DNA of 64,000 nt from an uncultured Granulosicoccaceae bacterium (GCA_937998875.1 CALLBO010000020.1:62001-126000), one strand, 5' to 3'. Positions 17,615 through 27,538 are shown, counted from the first letter of the stretch. The notes: generated by a model from the sequence alone, not told the origin. Numbers and translations are program-made.

Positions 17615-18703
17615 CTAGCGGATATTTTCAATCCGCTTGATAACGTCTTCGCGAAATTGCTTGTCTGTCAGTAGTTTAAGCTCAAAGGCATTTAAACTCA
17701 GAGACAGGCGCGGCATGGTGGTAATCCCGAGATCGTTCATAAAGTAGGCGAGCTCAATTGAATCACCTTCTTTTAGCGTTGCGTACAGTGCTTTGGTAAG
17801 TACCGTAGCAGTAGAGCCGCCTTTTTGTCCGGAATGAGCTAACCATTTCCGATTGGCGGGATTCTCCATGATCGTCTCCATCACCTCATGTAGATAAACT
17901 TGCACCTGTTTATCGAAGTAGTTGCGCTGATTTATTTTTTCTACAATTGATATATATTCCTGCACAGTGGATGCAGGCAGTCGATCAGACCAGACCTTTT
18001 GCACTTTAAGGCCAATGTTAATAAGTGAACTTTTATGCGTGGCATCGGCAACTAACTTCTGATGTGCCTGCGCAATATAAGCAGCATACTGAACATCACT
18101 TAATTCACCCAGGCGTGTTGGTATATCTCCCGTATCCCCACCGCTCTCTGCAACCATCTCATCAGCAACAAACATCGACGAAACAAGATAGTAAATATCT
18201 GAGTGACGTGATACGCCGAGTAACTCAAGCCGTTTGTTTATCCGTTCAATACCCAGCAACTGTTGCAGGTACTCGGTATTTGCATTTGAACTGAAAGCAA
18301 TCATTCCTTTTGCAATACGACGCAAAGATATTTTTCCGTCTTCGATCCGACCGGAATAGTTTTTCAGCCAGGCGGCATGCGCACCACCGTCGGTCTTTGG
18401 CACATAGTATTTTTCAAGTTCTGACAACGCAATCAACGCATCCGGGTCCACTTCTCCTGCTGCCGCCTGCTCAGCATATTCAATGGCGATAATAATTTTT
18501 ACAACACTCGCCAGCGGCAGCATCTGGTCCGGATTTAAGCGCGCAACAGGCTCCTGGTTCACCTGAAGAAAAAAAGCAGACGATTCCGGATGGTTTTCTA
18601 TATGCCTGAGGACTTTGTTTGCTGATGGAAAGAGAGCCCAAACCAGACCGGACACAACCATCAGCAGGATGCCAAAAATTCCAATGACCATTTTCCTAAT
18701 CAT
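17615..18703 (-). CDS. Membrane-anchored serine hydrolase, class A beta-lactamase fold
   Basis: 362 residues. An uncleaved-looking signal anchor (residues 3-25, MVIGIFGILLMVVSGLVWAL) is followed by a beta-lactamase-like domain. Seen: Ser-x-x-Lys in LASVVKIIIA (about 65-72), an SxN-like AFSSNANTEYL (about 135-145), and HSGQKGGST (about 292-300) at the KTG position. Absence of a clear omega-loop ExxxN leaves true lactam hydrolysis doubtful. Relatives include penicillin-interacting enzymes and unknown serine hydrolases. It is monocistronic and divergent from the FAN1-like gene with 150 bp between them. Confidence 0.8.
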   Translation of the reverse strand: MIRKMVIGIFGILLMVVSGLVWALFPSANKVLRHIENHPESSAFFLQVNQEPVARLNPDQMLPLASVVKIIIAIEYAEQAAAGEVDPDALIALSELEKYYVPKTDGGAHAAWLKNYSGRIEDGKISLRRIAKGMIAFSSNANTEYLQQLLGIERINKRLELLGVSRHSDIYYLVSSMFVADEMVAESGGDTGDIPTRLGELSDVQYAAYIAQAHQKLVADATHKSSLINIGLKVQKVWSDRLPASTVQEYISIVEKINQRNYFDKQVQVYLHEVMETIMENPANRKWLAHSGQKGGSTATVLTKALYATLKEGDSIELAYFMNDLGITTMPRLSLSLNAFELKLLTDKQFREDVIKRIENIR

Positions 18704-18853
18704 CCCATTCCACAGTCCGGTAGCATGCTTCAGTGTTTCGATTCCATTTGAAAACGCTTAAAGACACAACAATAATTTCAGGGCTTAGCTGACATCATTG
18801 TACAATATGCCAAGCGCGAACACGTTTTCAAAAAACTACCGAGCCACCGCTAC

Positions 18854-20659
18854 GTGACAGTCGATAACATCAACGCCAAACCGATATCTTACGATAATTA
18901 CGGCCGGGTAGATCCGCGTACACCCGTGTCCCGAGACACCTTGAATAACGCTCGCAGCAGCCTGAAAGACACTTACTATCTCGATAACTTTAATTTTCTG
19001 ATTAATTTCGTCTCTGATCACTATCAGACTCTATTGCAGACTGAAGAGAAGCAATTTTTACAGTCATACACTTCACTCCCGGTCGAGGCACAGCAACTGT
19101 TCGTCCGCCTGGTGTTGCGTGCCCACGCGTTTCTTAGAATAAGTAAGATTAACTATTTGGAGATCGATGTACCATCTGCGCTTGAGAAACTAGGCAAGAC
19201 TGGCTTCGTTAATCTGGATATCGATGCGATTGAACATTGCCTGCCGCTTTTTACCCGACAGGAACTAAGCACCGCACTAGGCGTTACCTCAACTAAAGCA
19301 CCGTCTTTTGATTCTGAGATCTGGACTACAACAGACTTGTTCGGTGAATCTCCGACTTCTAAGCTATTTAACATCGATAGCGTGATAGAAGTAAAACATA
19401 AACTGACAGTTCAAACTTTCAGGCTCTTGTTCTTCGGCAATCTCTATCAGGATTTCAGTGCCTTTGTTCTACGAGACCTGGGCTATCAGCGATTCGAATC
19501 CTACAACATAGACAGTGAAAATCTACCCTTCACTTCTCGTGAGCAGATTGAAGCCCACCTCACCTACTATCAGTGCTGTGAAAGTTTTGATAATGCTTGT
19601 AATCCCGATTCAGATATACATTCACGGGTGGACTCTCTATCCAGCGAGGATGCGCTTATAAAGCTCCACAAGGCGCTACCGCAAAAAATTGCGGATGACA
19701 AAGTACTTTGTCGACGACTGGACAGGTTAAACAACAGGATTGCCAGACAGCTTGAGCGGGAAACGGCGCTCGAGTCTGCGGCGGACATTTACAGCAAGTC
19801 TGTTCACCCGCCAGCACGGGAACGGCTCGCAAGAATTCGGGCTAAAACAGGACACGCTGATGAGGCACTAGCGTTGTGCAAACAGATTATTCAATCATCG
19901 CAAGACACCGATGAGCTGGATTTTGCTTACCGCTTTGGCTGTAAGCTAAGCCAAAAAATCTCTAAGCAAACCAGTACCAATGCCGGCAAAACAAAAAGCA
20001 CCTCGTTCCCTATAGAAAATAAATATTTGCCGCCGGAATCAATCTTAATTCTGCCAAAAAGCAATTTGTCTGTGGAGTTTTCAGTGGCCACACACCTCGC
20101 AAAGACCGGCAAATGTTATTACCTGGAGAACAGCCTGATCTCGGGTGTATTCGGTCTTGCGTTCTGGGACATCATCTTTGCACAGGTTAACAGTGTATTC
20201 TTTCATCCGTTTCAAAGTAAACCAGCAGACTTCTATGAATCGGACTTTATTCGCTTTAGAAAGCTTTTGATCAGTAAAAGACTGGAGGAGATTTCTCAGG
20301 GCATGCTAAGGCGGATTGTAAATGACAATCTCTATCACAAGCGCGGCGTTCAGAATCCGATGGTCAACTGGCACCTGTGCAGAAAGCACATCATTGACCT
20401 GGCGTTGAGTAGAATCCCTGCAGACACCTGGCGCGCTCTGTTCGAGCAAATCTTATCTGACATAAAAAATTACCGAAGCGGTCAACCCGACCTTGCATTC
20501 TTTCCAGACAGTGGTGGCTATCAGTTCATTGAAGTAAAGGCACCGGGAGACAAATTGCAAAAAAACCAACTCCGATGGATGAAATTCTTTGATCAGCAGA
20601 ACATCCCCCATAAAATCTTAAATGTAGAATGGTTAGAAAGTTCTGATGAAGCCGGCTGA
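18854..20659 (+). CDS. FAN1-like VRR-NUC structure-specific nuclease
   Basis: 601 residues. The C-terminal 110 residues form a VRR-NUC domain of the PD-(D/E)xK superfamily with GQPDLAFFPDSGGYQFIEVK (catalytic Asp, Glu and Lys) and the following GDKLQKNQLRWM. The N-terminal part (YYLDNFNFLINFVSDHY, then a conserved FVRLVLRAHAFLRISKINYLEI at about 83-105) matches the wedge and SAP-like part of FAN1. The middle contains TPR-like helices. FAN1 cleaves branched and crosslinked DNA. Start is GTG 18854 with no good ribosome-binding site; no better start exists. The next gene starts 14 bp before its stop, so the two proteins are translated together. Confidence 0.85.
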   Translation: MTVDNINAKPISYDNYGRVDPRTPVSRDTLNNARSSLKDTYYLDNFNFLINFVSDHYQTLLQTEEKQFLQSYTSLPVEAQQLFVRLVLRAHAFLRISKINYLEIDVPSALEKLGKTGFVNLDIDAIEHCLPLFTRQELSTALGVTSTKAPSFDSEIWTTTDLFGESPTSKLFNIDSVIEVKHKLTVQTFRLLFFGNLYQDFSAFVLRDLGYQRFESYNIDSENLPFTSREQIEAHLTYYQCCESFDNACNPDSDIHSRVDSLSSEDALIKLHKALPQKIADDKVLCRRLDRLNNRIARQLERETALESAADIYSKSVHPPARERLARIRAKTGHADEALALCKQIIQSSQDTDELDFAYRFGCKLSQKISKQTSTNAGKTKSTSFPIENKYLPPESILILPKSNLSVEFSVATHLAKTGKCYYLENSLISGVFGLAFWDIIFAQVNSVFFHPFQSKPADFYESDFIRFRKLLISKRLEEISQGMLRRIVNDNLYHKRGVQNPMVNWHLCRKHIIDLALSRIPADTWRALFEQILSDIKNYRSGQPDLAFFPDSGGYQFIEVKAPGDKLQKNQLRWMKFFDQQNIPHKILNVEWLESSDEAG

Positions 20660-23126
20660 TACCGATCAAGCAGACAACACAACATCTGACGTTACGCCAA
20701 AGCAAAAACAGGCACAGAAACAGGCAGATAAAAAGACCGCAAGCAAAACCGACAAGCTAATAAAGTGTCCGGTCAAGAAGTTTGTCGACTTTACCTGCAA
20801 CAGTGGCGATCTTGAGGCTTTCGGTACAGCAGGACCAACCGCAGCTGAAGGTCAAAAAGCGCATAAAATACTACAGGCTCGAAAGTCAAATGACCAACAG
20901 TCGGAGGTGGTGGTCGAATGTACACTCACTGCGTTGTCACGAGAACTAAAGCTGTCCGGTCGTATTGATCTTTTAAACCCGGACCCTGCAACATTACAGG
21001 TTTCAGAGATCAAAAGTTGTTACGCACCGCCGCACAAATTGCCTCAGGGTAAAGTAGCACTGCATTGGGCGCAACTTAAAGTCTATGGCTACTGCGTGCT
21101 GAAAGCACTGCATGATAAAGGCGAACACACAGCCAGCACCATAAAACTGCAGTTGATTTGGTACAACCTGATTGCAGATGAAGTTACTGTGGATGAACAG
21201 GAATTCAACTTCGAATCGCTACAACAGTTTGTTAATGATGCCGCAACAAGATATGTCGAATGGATAGATCTTATTGAAAGACAATTCACCCACACTGTTG
21301 AAAGCGCCACACTGCTGGAGTTCCCATACGACCGTTTTCGTACAGGGCAGCGTGACATGGCGGCAGCAGTGTACCTTGCTGCACGCGACGGATTTCACGT
21401 CATGTGTGAAGCTCCAACCGGTATTGGCAAAACGGTCAGCGCCCTCTTTCCAGCGATAAAAGCGATTGGCAACGGTGATATAGATCGCATTGTCTACCTC
21501 ACAGCAAAGAATTCCGGCAGACAGGCTGCCAATGAATGCATCAGGCAAATGGCAGATAGCGGATTACAGCTGTCTGCTATTACCATTACCTCAAAAAAAA
21601 CAAGCTGCCATTGCAGCAACGGTACGTGTGAACGAAACCAGCAGGACGGCACCTGCCCACTTACGATTGGTTTTTTCGATCGGCTGCCGCAGGCAAGGTT
21701 GCAACTCATTAGCTCGGGTATTATTACGCCAGATGCAATAGACAACGCAGCACACGAGCATGGCTTATGTCCTTTTGAGTTAACCCTGCAGTTACTACCC
21801 TGGGTACAGATCGTTATTTGCGACTTCAACTATGTTTTTGATCCGCTGGTACGGCTCAACGAGTTAACCGAGAATACACAGAGGCAACTATTACTGGTAG
21901 ATGAAGCCCACAACCTGCCCGATCGCGCACGCTCTATGTATTCTGCATCACTTGACAAGCGTGAACTTAAAAAAGCCATTATTGATCTAAACAGTAAATC
22001 GTCGTTGTACGCAAAGCGCCTGCAGTCCCTAATACGTGCAATTGATCGCTGGAGCAACGAATGCGGTGACGATGAAAGTGCACATACGGATAAACCGAAA
22101 ACTATTGCACGAGCTATAAAACACTGCGTGCAGGCGCTGAATAACACACCAACAACTAACAATGGCGAACAGCCGGACCGAATAACAGAGTCAATAGCAG
22201 AAGCAGGTAAAGCAATATTCAGATACGCAGTGATAGAAGAACTGTACGGCGATCATCATCAATGCATAACGCAGAAACAATCCTATGGAAAATATAAGAA
22301 CACCGTGGTAAACCTGCAGTGCCTGAACGCCACAGATCAACTACAGAGAAGCTACAAGCAGTATCGAGCCAGCATTAATTTCTCTGCAACGTTGCGACCA
22401 CAGGTCTTCTACCACACCTCATTAGGTTTGCCGGAAGACACTCGGCTACTCACGCTTGAATCCCCCTTTGATCCGGGACAGCAATGCACACTGATTTGCG
22501 ACTGGGTTGATACCCGGTACAAATCGCGATCTAACTCTGTGCGTTCAATCATCGATATTATCGCATCGGTATATTTTGCAAAGTCAGGCAACTACCAGGT
22601 TTACTTTCCTTCCTATGCGTATATGGAATCGGTGGTGATAGCCTTTCAACGCGAATACCCTGAAGTACCGGTTATCACGCAGGCACGTGGCAGTAGCGAA
22701 GAAGATCGGACGGAGTTTCTCGCAAATTTTCAGGCTTCCAACTCTGTATTGGCCTTTTCTATTATGGGAGGAATATTCGGTGAAGGTGTCGATTACGCCG
22801 GTGATCAGCTGATAGGTTCAATTGTCGTGGGTACCGGCCTGGCTTCAATAAATTTGACACAACAACTTATCGAATCTGATTTCAGGGACAGCGGCAGAGA
22901 TGGCTTTGACTATGCGAGTCGGTATCCGGGTTTTACGCGCGTATTACAAACCGCCGGTAGAGTCATCAGAACAGAATCGGATCGCGGGGTAGTCGTCCTG
23001 GTAGATCAGCGATTCAGTCAGCGCTTTTACAAGGAGCTGTTTCCCCCGCACTGGCACACCTCCACCTGCGTTGACCTGCCGACAATGGTCGATCGGCTCC
23101 GGCATTTCTGGGGCCAGCCAGGTTAA
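20646..23126 (+). CDS. Nuclease-fused XPD/DinG-type DNA helicase
   Basis: 826 residues, superfamily 2 helicase of the XPD/DinG group with an N-terminal PD-(D/E)xK-like nuclease domain. The nuclease part spans about 40-140 with AEGQKAHKILQ, LSGRIDLLNPD and VSEIKSCY, a RecB/Cas4-like set. The helicase has Walker A (EAPTGIGKTVSALFP, about 257-271), a Cys cluster suited to a 4Fe-4S cluster (CHCSNGTC and nearby Cys, about 319-335), DEAH (LLLVDEAHNLPDRAR, about 416-430), and a final helicase half with VLQTAGRVIRTESDRG (about 768-783). It overlaps the FAN1-like gene by 14 bp. The pair likely unwinds and cuts branched or crosslinked DNA, consistent with the known neighbourhood of VRR-NUC genes with such helicases. 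Confidence 0.87.
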   Translation: MKPADTDQADNTTSDVTPKQKQAQKQADKKTASKTDKLIKCPVKKFVDFTCNSGDLEAFGTAGPTAAEGQKAHKILQARKSNDQQSEVVVECTLTALSRELKLSGRIDLLNPDPATLQVSEIKSCYAPPHKLPQGKVALHWAQLKVYGYCVLKALHDKGEHTASTIKLQLIWYNLIADEVTVDEQEFNFESLQQFVNDAATRYVEWIDLIERQFTHTVESATLLEFPYDRFRTGQRDMAAAVYLAARDGFHVMCEAPTGIGKTVSALFPAIKAIGNGDIDRIVYLTAKNSGRQAANECIRQMADSGLQLSAITITSKKTSCHCSNGTCERNQQDGTCPLTIGFFDRLPQARLQLISSGIITPDAIDNAAHEHGLCPFELTLQLLPWVQIVICDFNYVFDPLVRLNELTENTQRQLLLVDEAHNLPDRARSMYSASLDKRELKKAIIDLNSKSSLYAKRLQSLIRAIDRWSNECGDDESAHTDKPKTIARAIKHCVQALNNTPTTNNGEQPDRITESIAEAGKAIFRYAVIEELYGDHHQCITQKQSYGKYKNTVVNLQCLNATDQLQRSYKQYRASINFSATLRPQVFYHTSLGLPEDTRLLTLESPFDPGQQCTLICDWVDTRYKSRSNSVRSIIDIIASVYFAKSGNYQVYFPSYAYMESVVIAFQREYPEVPVITQARGSSEEDRTEFLANFQASNSVLAFSIMGGIFGEGVDYAGDQLIGSIVVGTGLASINLTQQLIESDFRDSGRDGFDYASRYPGFTRVLQTAGRVIRTESDRGVVVLVDQRFSQRFYKELFPPHWHTSTCVDLPTMVDRLRHFWGQPG

Positions 23127-23209
23127 AACGTCATCTCTCAAGAGCTTGCACTTACCTGCTTCCTTTGAAATCTTCATAATACTTGTGCCTATCAGGCATT
23201 AATAACGGG

Positions 23210-23237
23210 TTGATCTGTGCCGATTTGTGCTTAATAT
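23210..23237 (+). promoter_or_regulatory. Sigma70-like promoter of the DUF1127 gene
   Basis: TTGATC (23210-23215) and TAATAT (23232-23237) are separated by 16 bp and lie 33 bp upstream of the start codon, giving a short leader. This is the clearest sigma70-type match I found in the window. Confidence 0.5.
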
Positions 23238-23269
23238 ATACTCACAATTCACAAATAGAGGACACAGCG

Positions 23270-23590
23270 ATGTTCAACTCAATGAAAAATTACTTCCAAA
23301 ACTATGCGCTGCATAAAACCCGTGATCAGCTGATGAGCCTGTCTGACAGACAATTGGATGATGTCGGCATTTCACGTGCACTGCTTCAACAAGGCGTTGC
23401 AACCTGGCCGTGGCGCGAAGACAAATCACAGGATCTGTCCAGCCAGCCAAAAATGAATTCACGGGAAATCGACAGCGCCATTCGCGAATTGTCCAGAATG
23501 TCGGATAAGGATCTTCGAGACATCGGTATCGATCGCGGCACCATTCGTCAGTCTGTGATCTCCGGCCGGGAATCAAGCAGGGCTGCCTAG
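23270..23590 (+). CDS. Tandem DUF1127 protein
   Basis: 106 residues with two copies of the YjiS/DUF1127-type motif. The first is RDQLMSLSDRQLDDVGISRA (about 20-39), the second IRELSRMSDKDLRDIGIDRG (about 72-91). DUF1127 proteins are small, basic, often stress-linked regulators that can bind RNA or other factors in alphaproteobacteria. Most carry one motif; two is unusual. Start chosen at ATG 23270 because AGAGGA lies 8 bp upstream and the promoter is just before it; the open frame extends further upstream without support. A long hairpin follows the stop. Confidence 0.8.
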   Translation: MFNSMKNYFQNYALHKTRDQLMSLSDRQLDDVGISRALLQQGVATWPWREDKSQDLSSQPKMNSREIDSAIRELSRMSDKDLRDIGIDRGTIRQSVISGRESSRAA

Positions 23591-23604
23591 TTTCTCTAGC
23601 CGTA

Positions 23605-23627
23605 TCCGGCCACGGCAAGTGGCCGGA
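23605..23627 (+). terminator. Strong hairpin after the DUF1127 gene
   Basis: A 9-bp perfect stem (TCCGGCCAC / GTGGCCGGA) with a 5-nt loop lies 14 bp after the stop codon. There is no T-tract, so it may be a processing or stability element instead of a classical terminator. Confidence 0.45.
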
Positions 23628-23673
23628 ATGAACAACCCTCTCTTCACAAAATTCACAACCCGGAGCATCACCT

Positions 23674-23745
23674 ATGGCACCAGTAATTGCCTGCATCGCA
23701 ATATCAGTACTCACTCTGGTAATCATCGGACGCCGAGACGCGTAA
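23674..23745 (+). CDS. Candidate 23-residue hydrophobic small protein
   Basis: A 72-bp frame encodes MAPVIACIAISVLTLVIIGR followed by RDA, a single membrane span with positively charged residues at the C-terminal end. A GGAG ribosome-binding site lies 9 bp before the ATG. It follows the DUF1127 gene and its hairpin. Size and single span fit small membrane proteins such as stress-linked ones in enterobacteria, but a chance frame cannot be excluded. Confidence 0.35.
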   Translation: MAPVIACIAISVLTLVIIGRRDA

Positions 23746-24226
23746 ACCACCCTCCTGAAAGTTGTATTGAAGCGTTTCGACATCGGGAAATACCGCGTTC
23801 GATCTGTACGAACACACGTCCCGCGCCAATTGTCTGTTCAATACATAAGGGGAAAATGACTGCAGGACTTGTGCAAGCCGACATTATGCCTATAATGTGC
23901 GCAATCAAACGACGTTAAAACTCGGCACGGCTGGTTCCAATAACCTCTCCGCTGGCGAGTAGTTCGTTAAATCACATGATACCCCTACCGAAGGTGGCTC
24001 ATGGAAACCAAACATGGCAAACAACTTTTCATCACCTGATTAACCTGCGAAATAGTCTGCAAGACAATGCCGCCCGGAAGTTATGTGATGTACCGCCAAA
24101 ACACGGTGAACTGTTATATCCAAGAGATGCCAGCCAGAATAGCGCTGTGCTAAACTCTCGCGCCCCAAGCTACTCAAACGCCCGGTTAATTCACAGCCTG
24201 GCACCTACAACCCAAGAGAATCCTGT
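23746..24226. other. Non-coding stretch before the coiled-coil gene
   Basis: No gene supported. Open frames here (for example 23619-23918 and 23976-24230, plus strand) have unbiased, Arg/His/Cys-rich products and no ribosome-binding site. It presumably carries the promoter of the coiled-coil gene; no convincing -35/-10 pair was picked out. Confidence 0.4.
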
Positions 24227-24958
24227 GTGAGTCAAACGACAGAAGATATTCAACTTCAGGTCTGGAAAGATCTGGCACTCAGCAAGCAATTGCTGGCCAA
24301 TGAGGTCATCAAAGCCCTCGACCTCGATACCACCGTCTCCGCTGCTCAACTAAAAGACGCTTTAAACAAGCTGATTGATCGTGCCAGGCACGCCGACGCC
24401 AATATAAAGACCGCCCGTGAGCAGGCTGACGCGTCAATCAATGAGATGCGTACCGAGTTAAAACAGTCAGAAAAGGCCCGTATCAAAGCGGAAGGTGCAA
24501 TTGATGACGCCATTGCCGCGAAGGAATCCGCAGAGAAAGCGCAGGCAGCAGGCCGCGAAACAAACTCAGGTTCCCTGAAAAAGGCCAGAGATGAGCTGGC
24601 TAAAAAAGAACGGGAGCTGAAAAACATCAATACCGCTCTTGCCGACACCCCTGAAAATGTCGTCAAGAAACTCAAAACTCTGAAGAAGCAAAAACTTGAA
24701 GAAAACACTGCCCGCAAAGCTGCCGAGGCAATGGCGCGCACTCAAAAGAAAGAAATCAAAGAACTGAACGAACAACTGGAAGAGCGTAAAAAACTGCTTG
24801 AGCAAAGCAACCAGCTGGTAGAACACTACCGCGAGCTGCGCACGGCTGCCGAATCACTGCATGAAAAAGCCGGCGACGATGCAGAGCCACTTCCAATTCA
24901 GGACGACAAGCTGCTCGAAGGAATCGAAATGGCCGCCACTGTGGAAGAGGACGACTAG
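24227..24958 (+). CDS. Coiled-coil protein of unknown function
   Basis: 243 residues, cytoplasmic by composition. Residues about 40-215 are nearly continuous heptad-like helix rich in Ala, Lys and Glu (for example AEGAIDDAIAAKESAEKAQA and ELNEQLEERKKLLEQSNQLV). The protein ends in an acidic tail (about 228-243). Start is GTG 24227. There is no signal peptide or membrane span, and no catalytic motif. It may be a structural or scaffold protein. It is convergent with the DNA polymerase II gene, which lies 168 bp downstream. Confidence 0.7.
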   Translation: MSQTTEDIQLQVWKDLALSKQLLANEVIKALDLDTTVSAAQLKDALNKLIDRARHADANIKTAREQADASINEMRTELKQSEKARIKAEGAIDDAIAAKESAEKAQAAGRETNSGSLKKARDELAKKERELKNINTALADTPENVVKKLKTLKKQKLEENTARKAAEAMARTQKKEIKELNEQLEERKKLLEQSNQLVEHYRELRTAAESLHEKAGDDAEPLPIQDDKLLEGIEMAATVEEDD

Positions 24959-25126
24959 CAAAACCGTTCATGGGCAAGGTGATAGGGTCCCGCTTGCTCG
25001 CAATTTGGTTCAGCGCCTCCCCGTCCCATTGCCGCTAGGGGAGATAAGCGTGCGCCATCCACCAATTGCTGCTCGTCAGAACTTATCCCCCTATGAAGCA
25101 CGGCATCACCGCTCTGCACTTCATCG

Positions 25127-27538
25127 TCAAAATAATTCCGATTGCTCACTGATGACGGCGTGGTAGCTGGTATTTAAAAAATGAAGAATACCATCAGCTA
25201 CCGGTATCAATTGCTTTTCCAGATAATGCTCGTAGTCGAGCACTGACGTAATGTTATCCAATGGTTCCGGCCCTGCTTTGGTTTGCACATAGTCAATCCA
25301 TCGCTGCGAATTCGGGCTTTTCCTGGCCGCCTGAACGTGCGGTGGCACGTTACGCTGATAATCAGACAACTTGCGCCTGAGGCGCTTTCGGTAAACCAGC
25401 TTCTCATCCAGCTCGCCCGCTTGTAGTCTACTGGTGGTTTGCCGTACAAGTTCTTCCACAGGCTCATCGTTAAAAACTTTTGTATAGAGCTCGCGCTGAA
25501 ACTCACGGGCCATCAATGTCCAGTCCGTGCGCACCGCCTCAAGACCTTTAAACACCAGCCGGGTAGATCCGTCGGTATTCAGCATCAACCCGGCATATCG
25601 TTTTTTGCTGCCTGTATTTTCAAATGCCATGCCGGTACCGCGGCCAATACTGCGCTGGGCACCCCCTTGCGCGCTTCGAACTGTCGGCATCACAAACCTG
25701 ACGTACAGCGTTTCAAACTCAACTTCTAAATGTGAGTGCAGGTTGAACTGGTTAGCAAGCAATTGACGCCAGTAAACATTAAGAGATGCTTGAAGATCTT
25801 CGCCAACTCTGATGGCCTGATTTGAAGGACTGTTTTGATCGAGTAAGACAAACAGGGAATCTGTATCTCCGTAAATGACCTCCCAACCCGCCTCTTCGAT
25901 AAATTTCTGGCTTTGCTGAATGATTTCATGCCCACGCCGCGTGATGCTACTGGCTAACTGATGATTGTGAAAACGGCAGGACGAAGAACCAAGCACCCCA
26001 TAAAGCGAGTTCATGATAATTTTTATTGCCTGAGACAATGCCGCATTTTTATCTGCCTTAGCTTCATCACGCCTTGACCAGAGATCTTCGATTAGTTCCG
26101 GCAATATATGTTCTTGACGCGAAAAGAAAGCCCCCTCATAACCCGGCACAGGATCAACATCAGATAACTTGTTGTTCGTTGTCGACGTAGCAGTCAACTT
26201 CTTATCTGCTACCTGGCCATACCCTATCGCCAAACCGAGGGGGTCGATCAAAAATGTCCGGATGATACTCGGGTACAGGCTTTTGAAGTCCAGCACAATC
26301 ACATTGCTGTAAAGCCCTGGTTTTGAGTCAAGTACATAACCTCCGGGGCTACCATTTCCCTCAGACTCCGAGGTCGACGCAACGTATCCCTTGCGGTGCA
26401 GGCGCGGCAAGTACAAGTTATCAAAAGTCTGGACCGCACCACCGATTTTATCTATTGGTAAACCGGTCATCTGAGCGCGCTGCATGGCAAAGTTTATCAA
26501 ATCTGCTTTATCGAAAATCTCAGTCACCAGCCCGCAATCTTCAATATTGTATCTTGCAAGCTCAGGTTTGTTGGTTTCATATAGATGATTAATCTCTTCA
26601 ACTTTATTAGTACCCTGGATTGTTTTGCCACGCCCAAGTAATTCCTGACCGACATTTTCAAGTGAAAAACTCTCAAAAGACCAGAACGCTGCACGCAACA
26701 TGTCAATACCATCAAGCACCGCTCTACCAGGAACACGAGCAAACTTTACCGGGCTGGCACCGGAGCCGACCTGTAGAATTGCACACGCATCTCCACCACG
26801 TCCAAGGTCTAGTGAAATACCCAGCTGCTCACACTTGCGGGCGATAAAATCAAGATCAAAGCCGATAACATTCCAGCCAATGATGACATCGGGATCTACT
26901 TTCTGCAGCAGCGTAAAAAAACCCTCAAGCAAAGTCTTTTCTGTACTAAAAAACTGCAGTTCAAAACCATCAAGACTTTTATTTTCATCATCCCCCACCA
27001 TCAGGACAACATGTGTTTCCCCACTATGCATGGCGATGGAATATAGCTGTTGGGACATCCCACGGGTTTCAATATCAATTGATGCGAGCGTGAGTGCAGG
27101 CGTTTGATCAGCAGGAACAAGCTTCGGGTTTTTAATCTCACAATATCCGTTGCACTCTGACAACGAACCCTGTGCGATAAAGCCAGCGTTTATAAAACGC
27201 TCCATTAGATAACGGTCTGCCGGTTTTAAATCCGACTCATGTAGTATTGCACCAAATTCAGGCGAACGATCAAGTGATGTCAGGTCTCGTTGAGACTGGA
27301 AGTACAAAGCATCAACCGGTTTACCTGAGGTAGATTTAAGATTTACTTCTTTGCGTTGCGCATTGGCAGGAATGCCAATTGGCTGATCACGATCTACAAA
27401 ACATACTGCACTCTGGCCTGGCACCGTTAGTCGAAGCGGCCCTCTTTCGGACTGCGCCCAAAACGAAAGTTCAATACCGTCCGGGAAGTCTCGCCACTGA
27501 CGGGAAAGCAGAAAGCCTTTGAGCGTTATATCGCTCAC
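25127..27538 (-). CDS. polB: DNA polymerase II (family B)
   Basis: 803 residues, standard length for PolB. Exonuclease motifs: ASIDIETRG (ExoI, about 152-160), IIGWNVIGFDLDFIARK (ExoII, about 218-234) and a downstream Tyr/Asp region. Polymerase motifs: DFKSLYPSIIRTFLIDPLG (motif A, about 415-433), the Lys/Asn/Tyr region IMNSLYGVLGSSS (motif B, about 502-514), and YGDTDSLFVLL (motif C, about 549-559). PolB helps restart forks and bypass damage under the SOS response. Start is GTG 27538. No LexA box was found by eye in the first 100 bp upstream. Confidence 0.96.
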   Translation of the reverse strand: MSDITLKGFLLSRQWRDFPDGIELSFWAQSERGPLRLTVPGQSAVCFVDRDQPIGIPANAQRKEVNLKSTSGKPVDALYFQSQRDLTSLDRSPEFGAILHESDLKPADRYLMERFINAGFIAQGSLSECNGYCEIKNPKLVPADQTPALTLASIDIETRGMSQQLYSIAMHSGETHVVLMVGDDENKSLDGFELQFFSTEKTLLEGFFTLLQKVDPDVIIGWNVIGFDLDFIARKCEQLGISLDLGRGGDACAILQVGSGASPVKFARVPGRAVLDGIDMLRAAFWSFESFSLENVGQELLGRGKTIQGTNKVEEINHLYETNKPELARYNIEDCGLVTEIFDKADLINFAMQRAQMTGLPIDKIGGAVQTFDNLYLPRLHRKGYVASTSESEGNGSPGGYVLDSKPGLYSNVIVLDFKSLYPSIIRTFLIDPLGLAIGYGQVADKKLTATSTTNNKLSDVDPVPGYEGAFFSRQEHILPELIEDLWSRRDEAKADKNAALSQAIKIIMNSLYGVLGSSSCRFHNHQLASSITRRGHEIIQQSQKFIEEAGWEVIYGDTDSLFVLLDQNSPSNQAIRVGEDLQASLNVYWRQLLANQFNLHSHLEVEFETLYVRFVMPTVRSAQGGAQRSIGRGTGMAFENTGSKKRYAGLMLNTDGSTRLVFKGLEAVRTDWTLMAREFQRELYTKVFNDEPVEELVRQTTSRLQAGELDEKLVYRKRLRRKLSDYQRNVPPHVQAARKSPNSQRWIDYVQTKAGPEPLDNITSVLDYEHYLEKQLIPVADGILHFLNTSYHAVISEQSELF

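Noticed and set aside
23619-23918. Plus-strand 99-residue frame after the DUF1127 gene
   Set aside because: Begins inside the hairpin, has an Arg/His/Cys-rich random-like product and a better small ORF in another frame.
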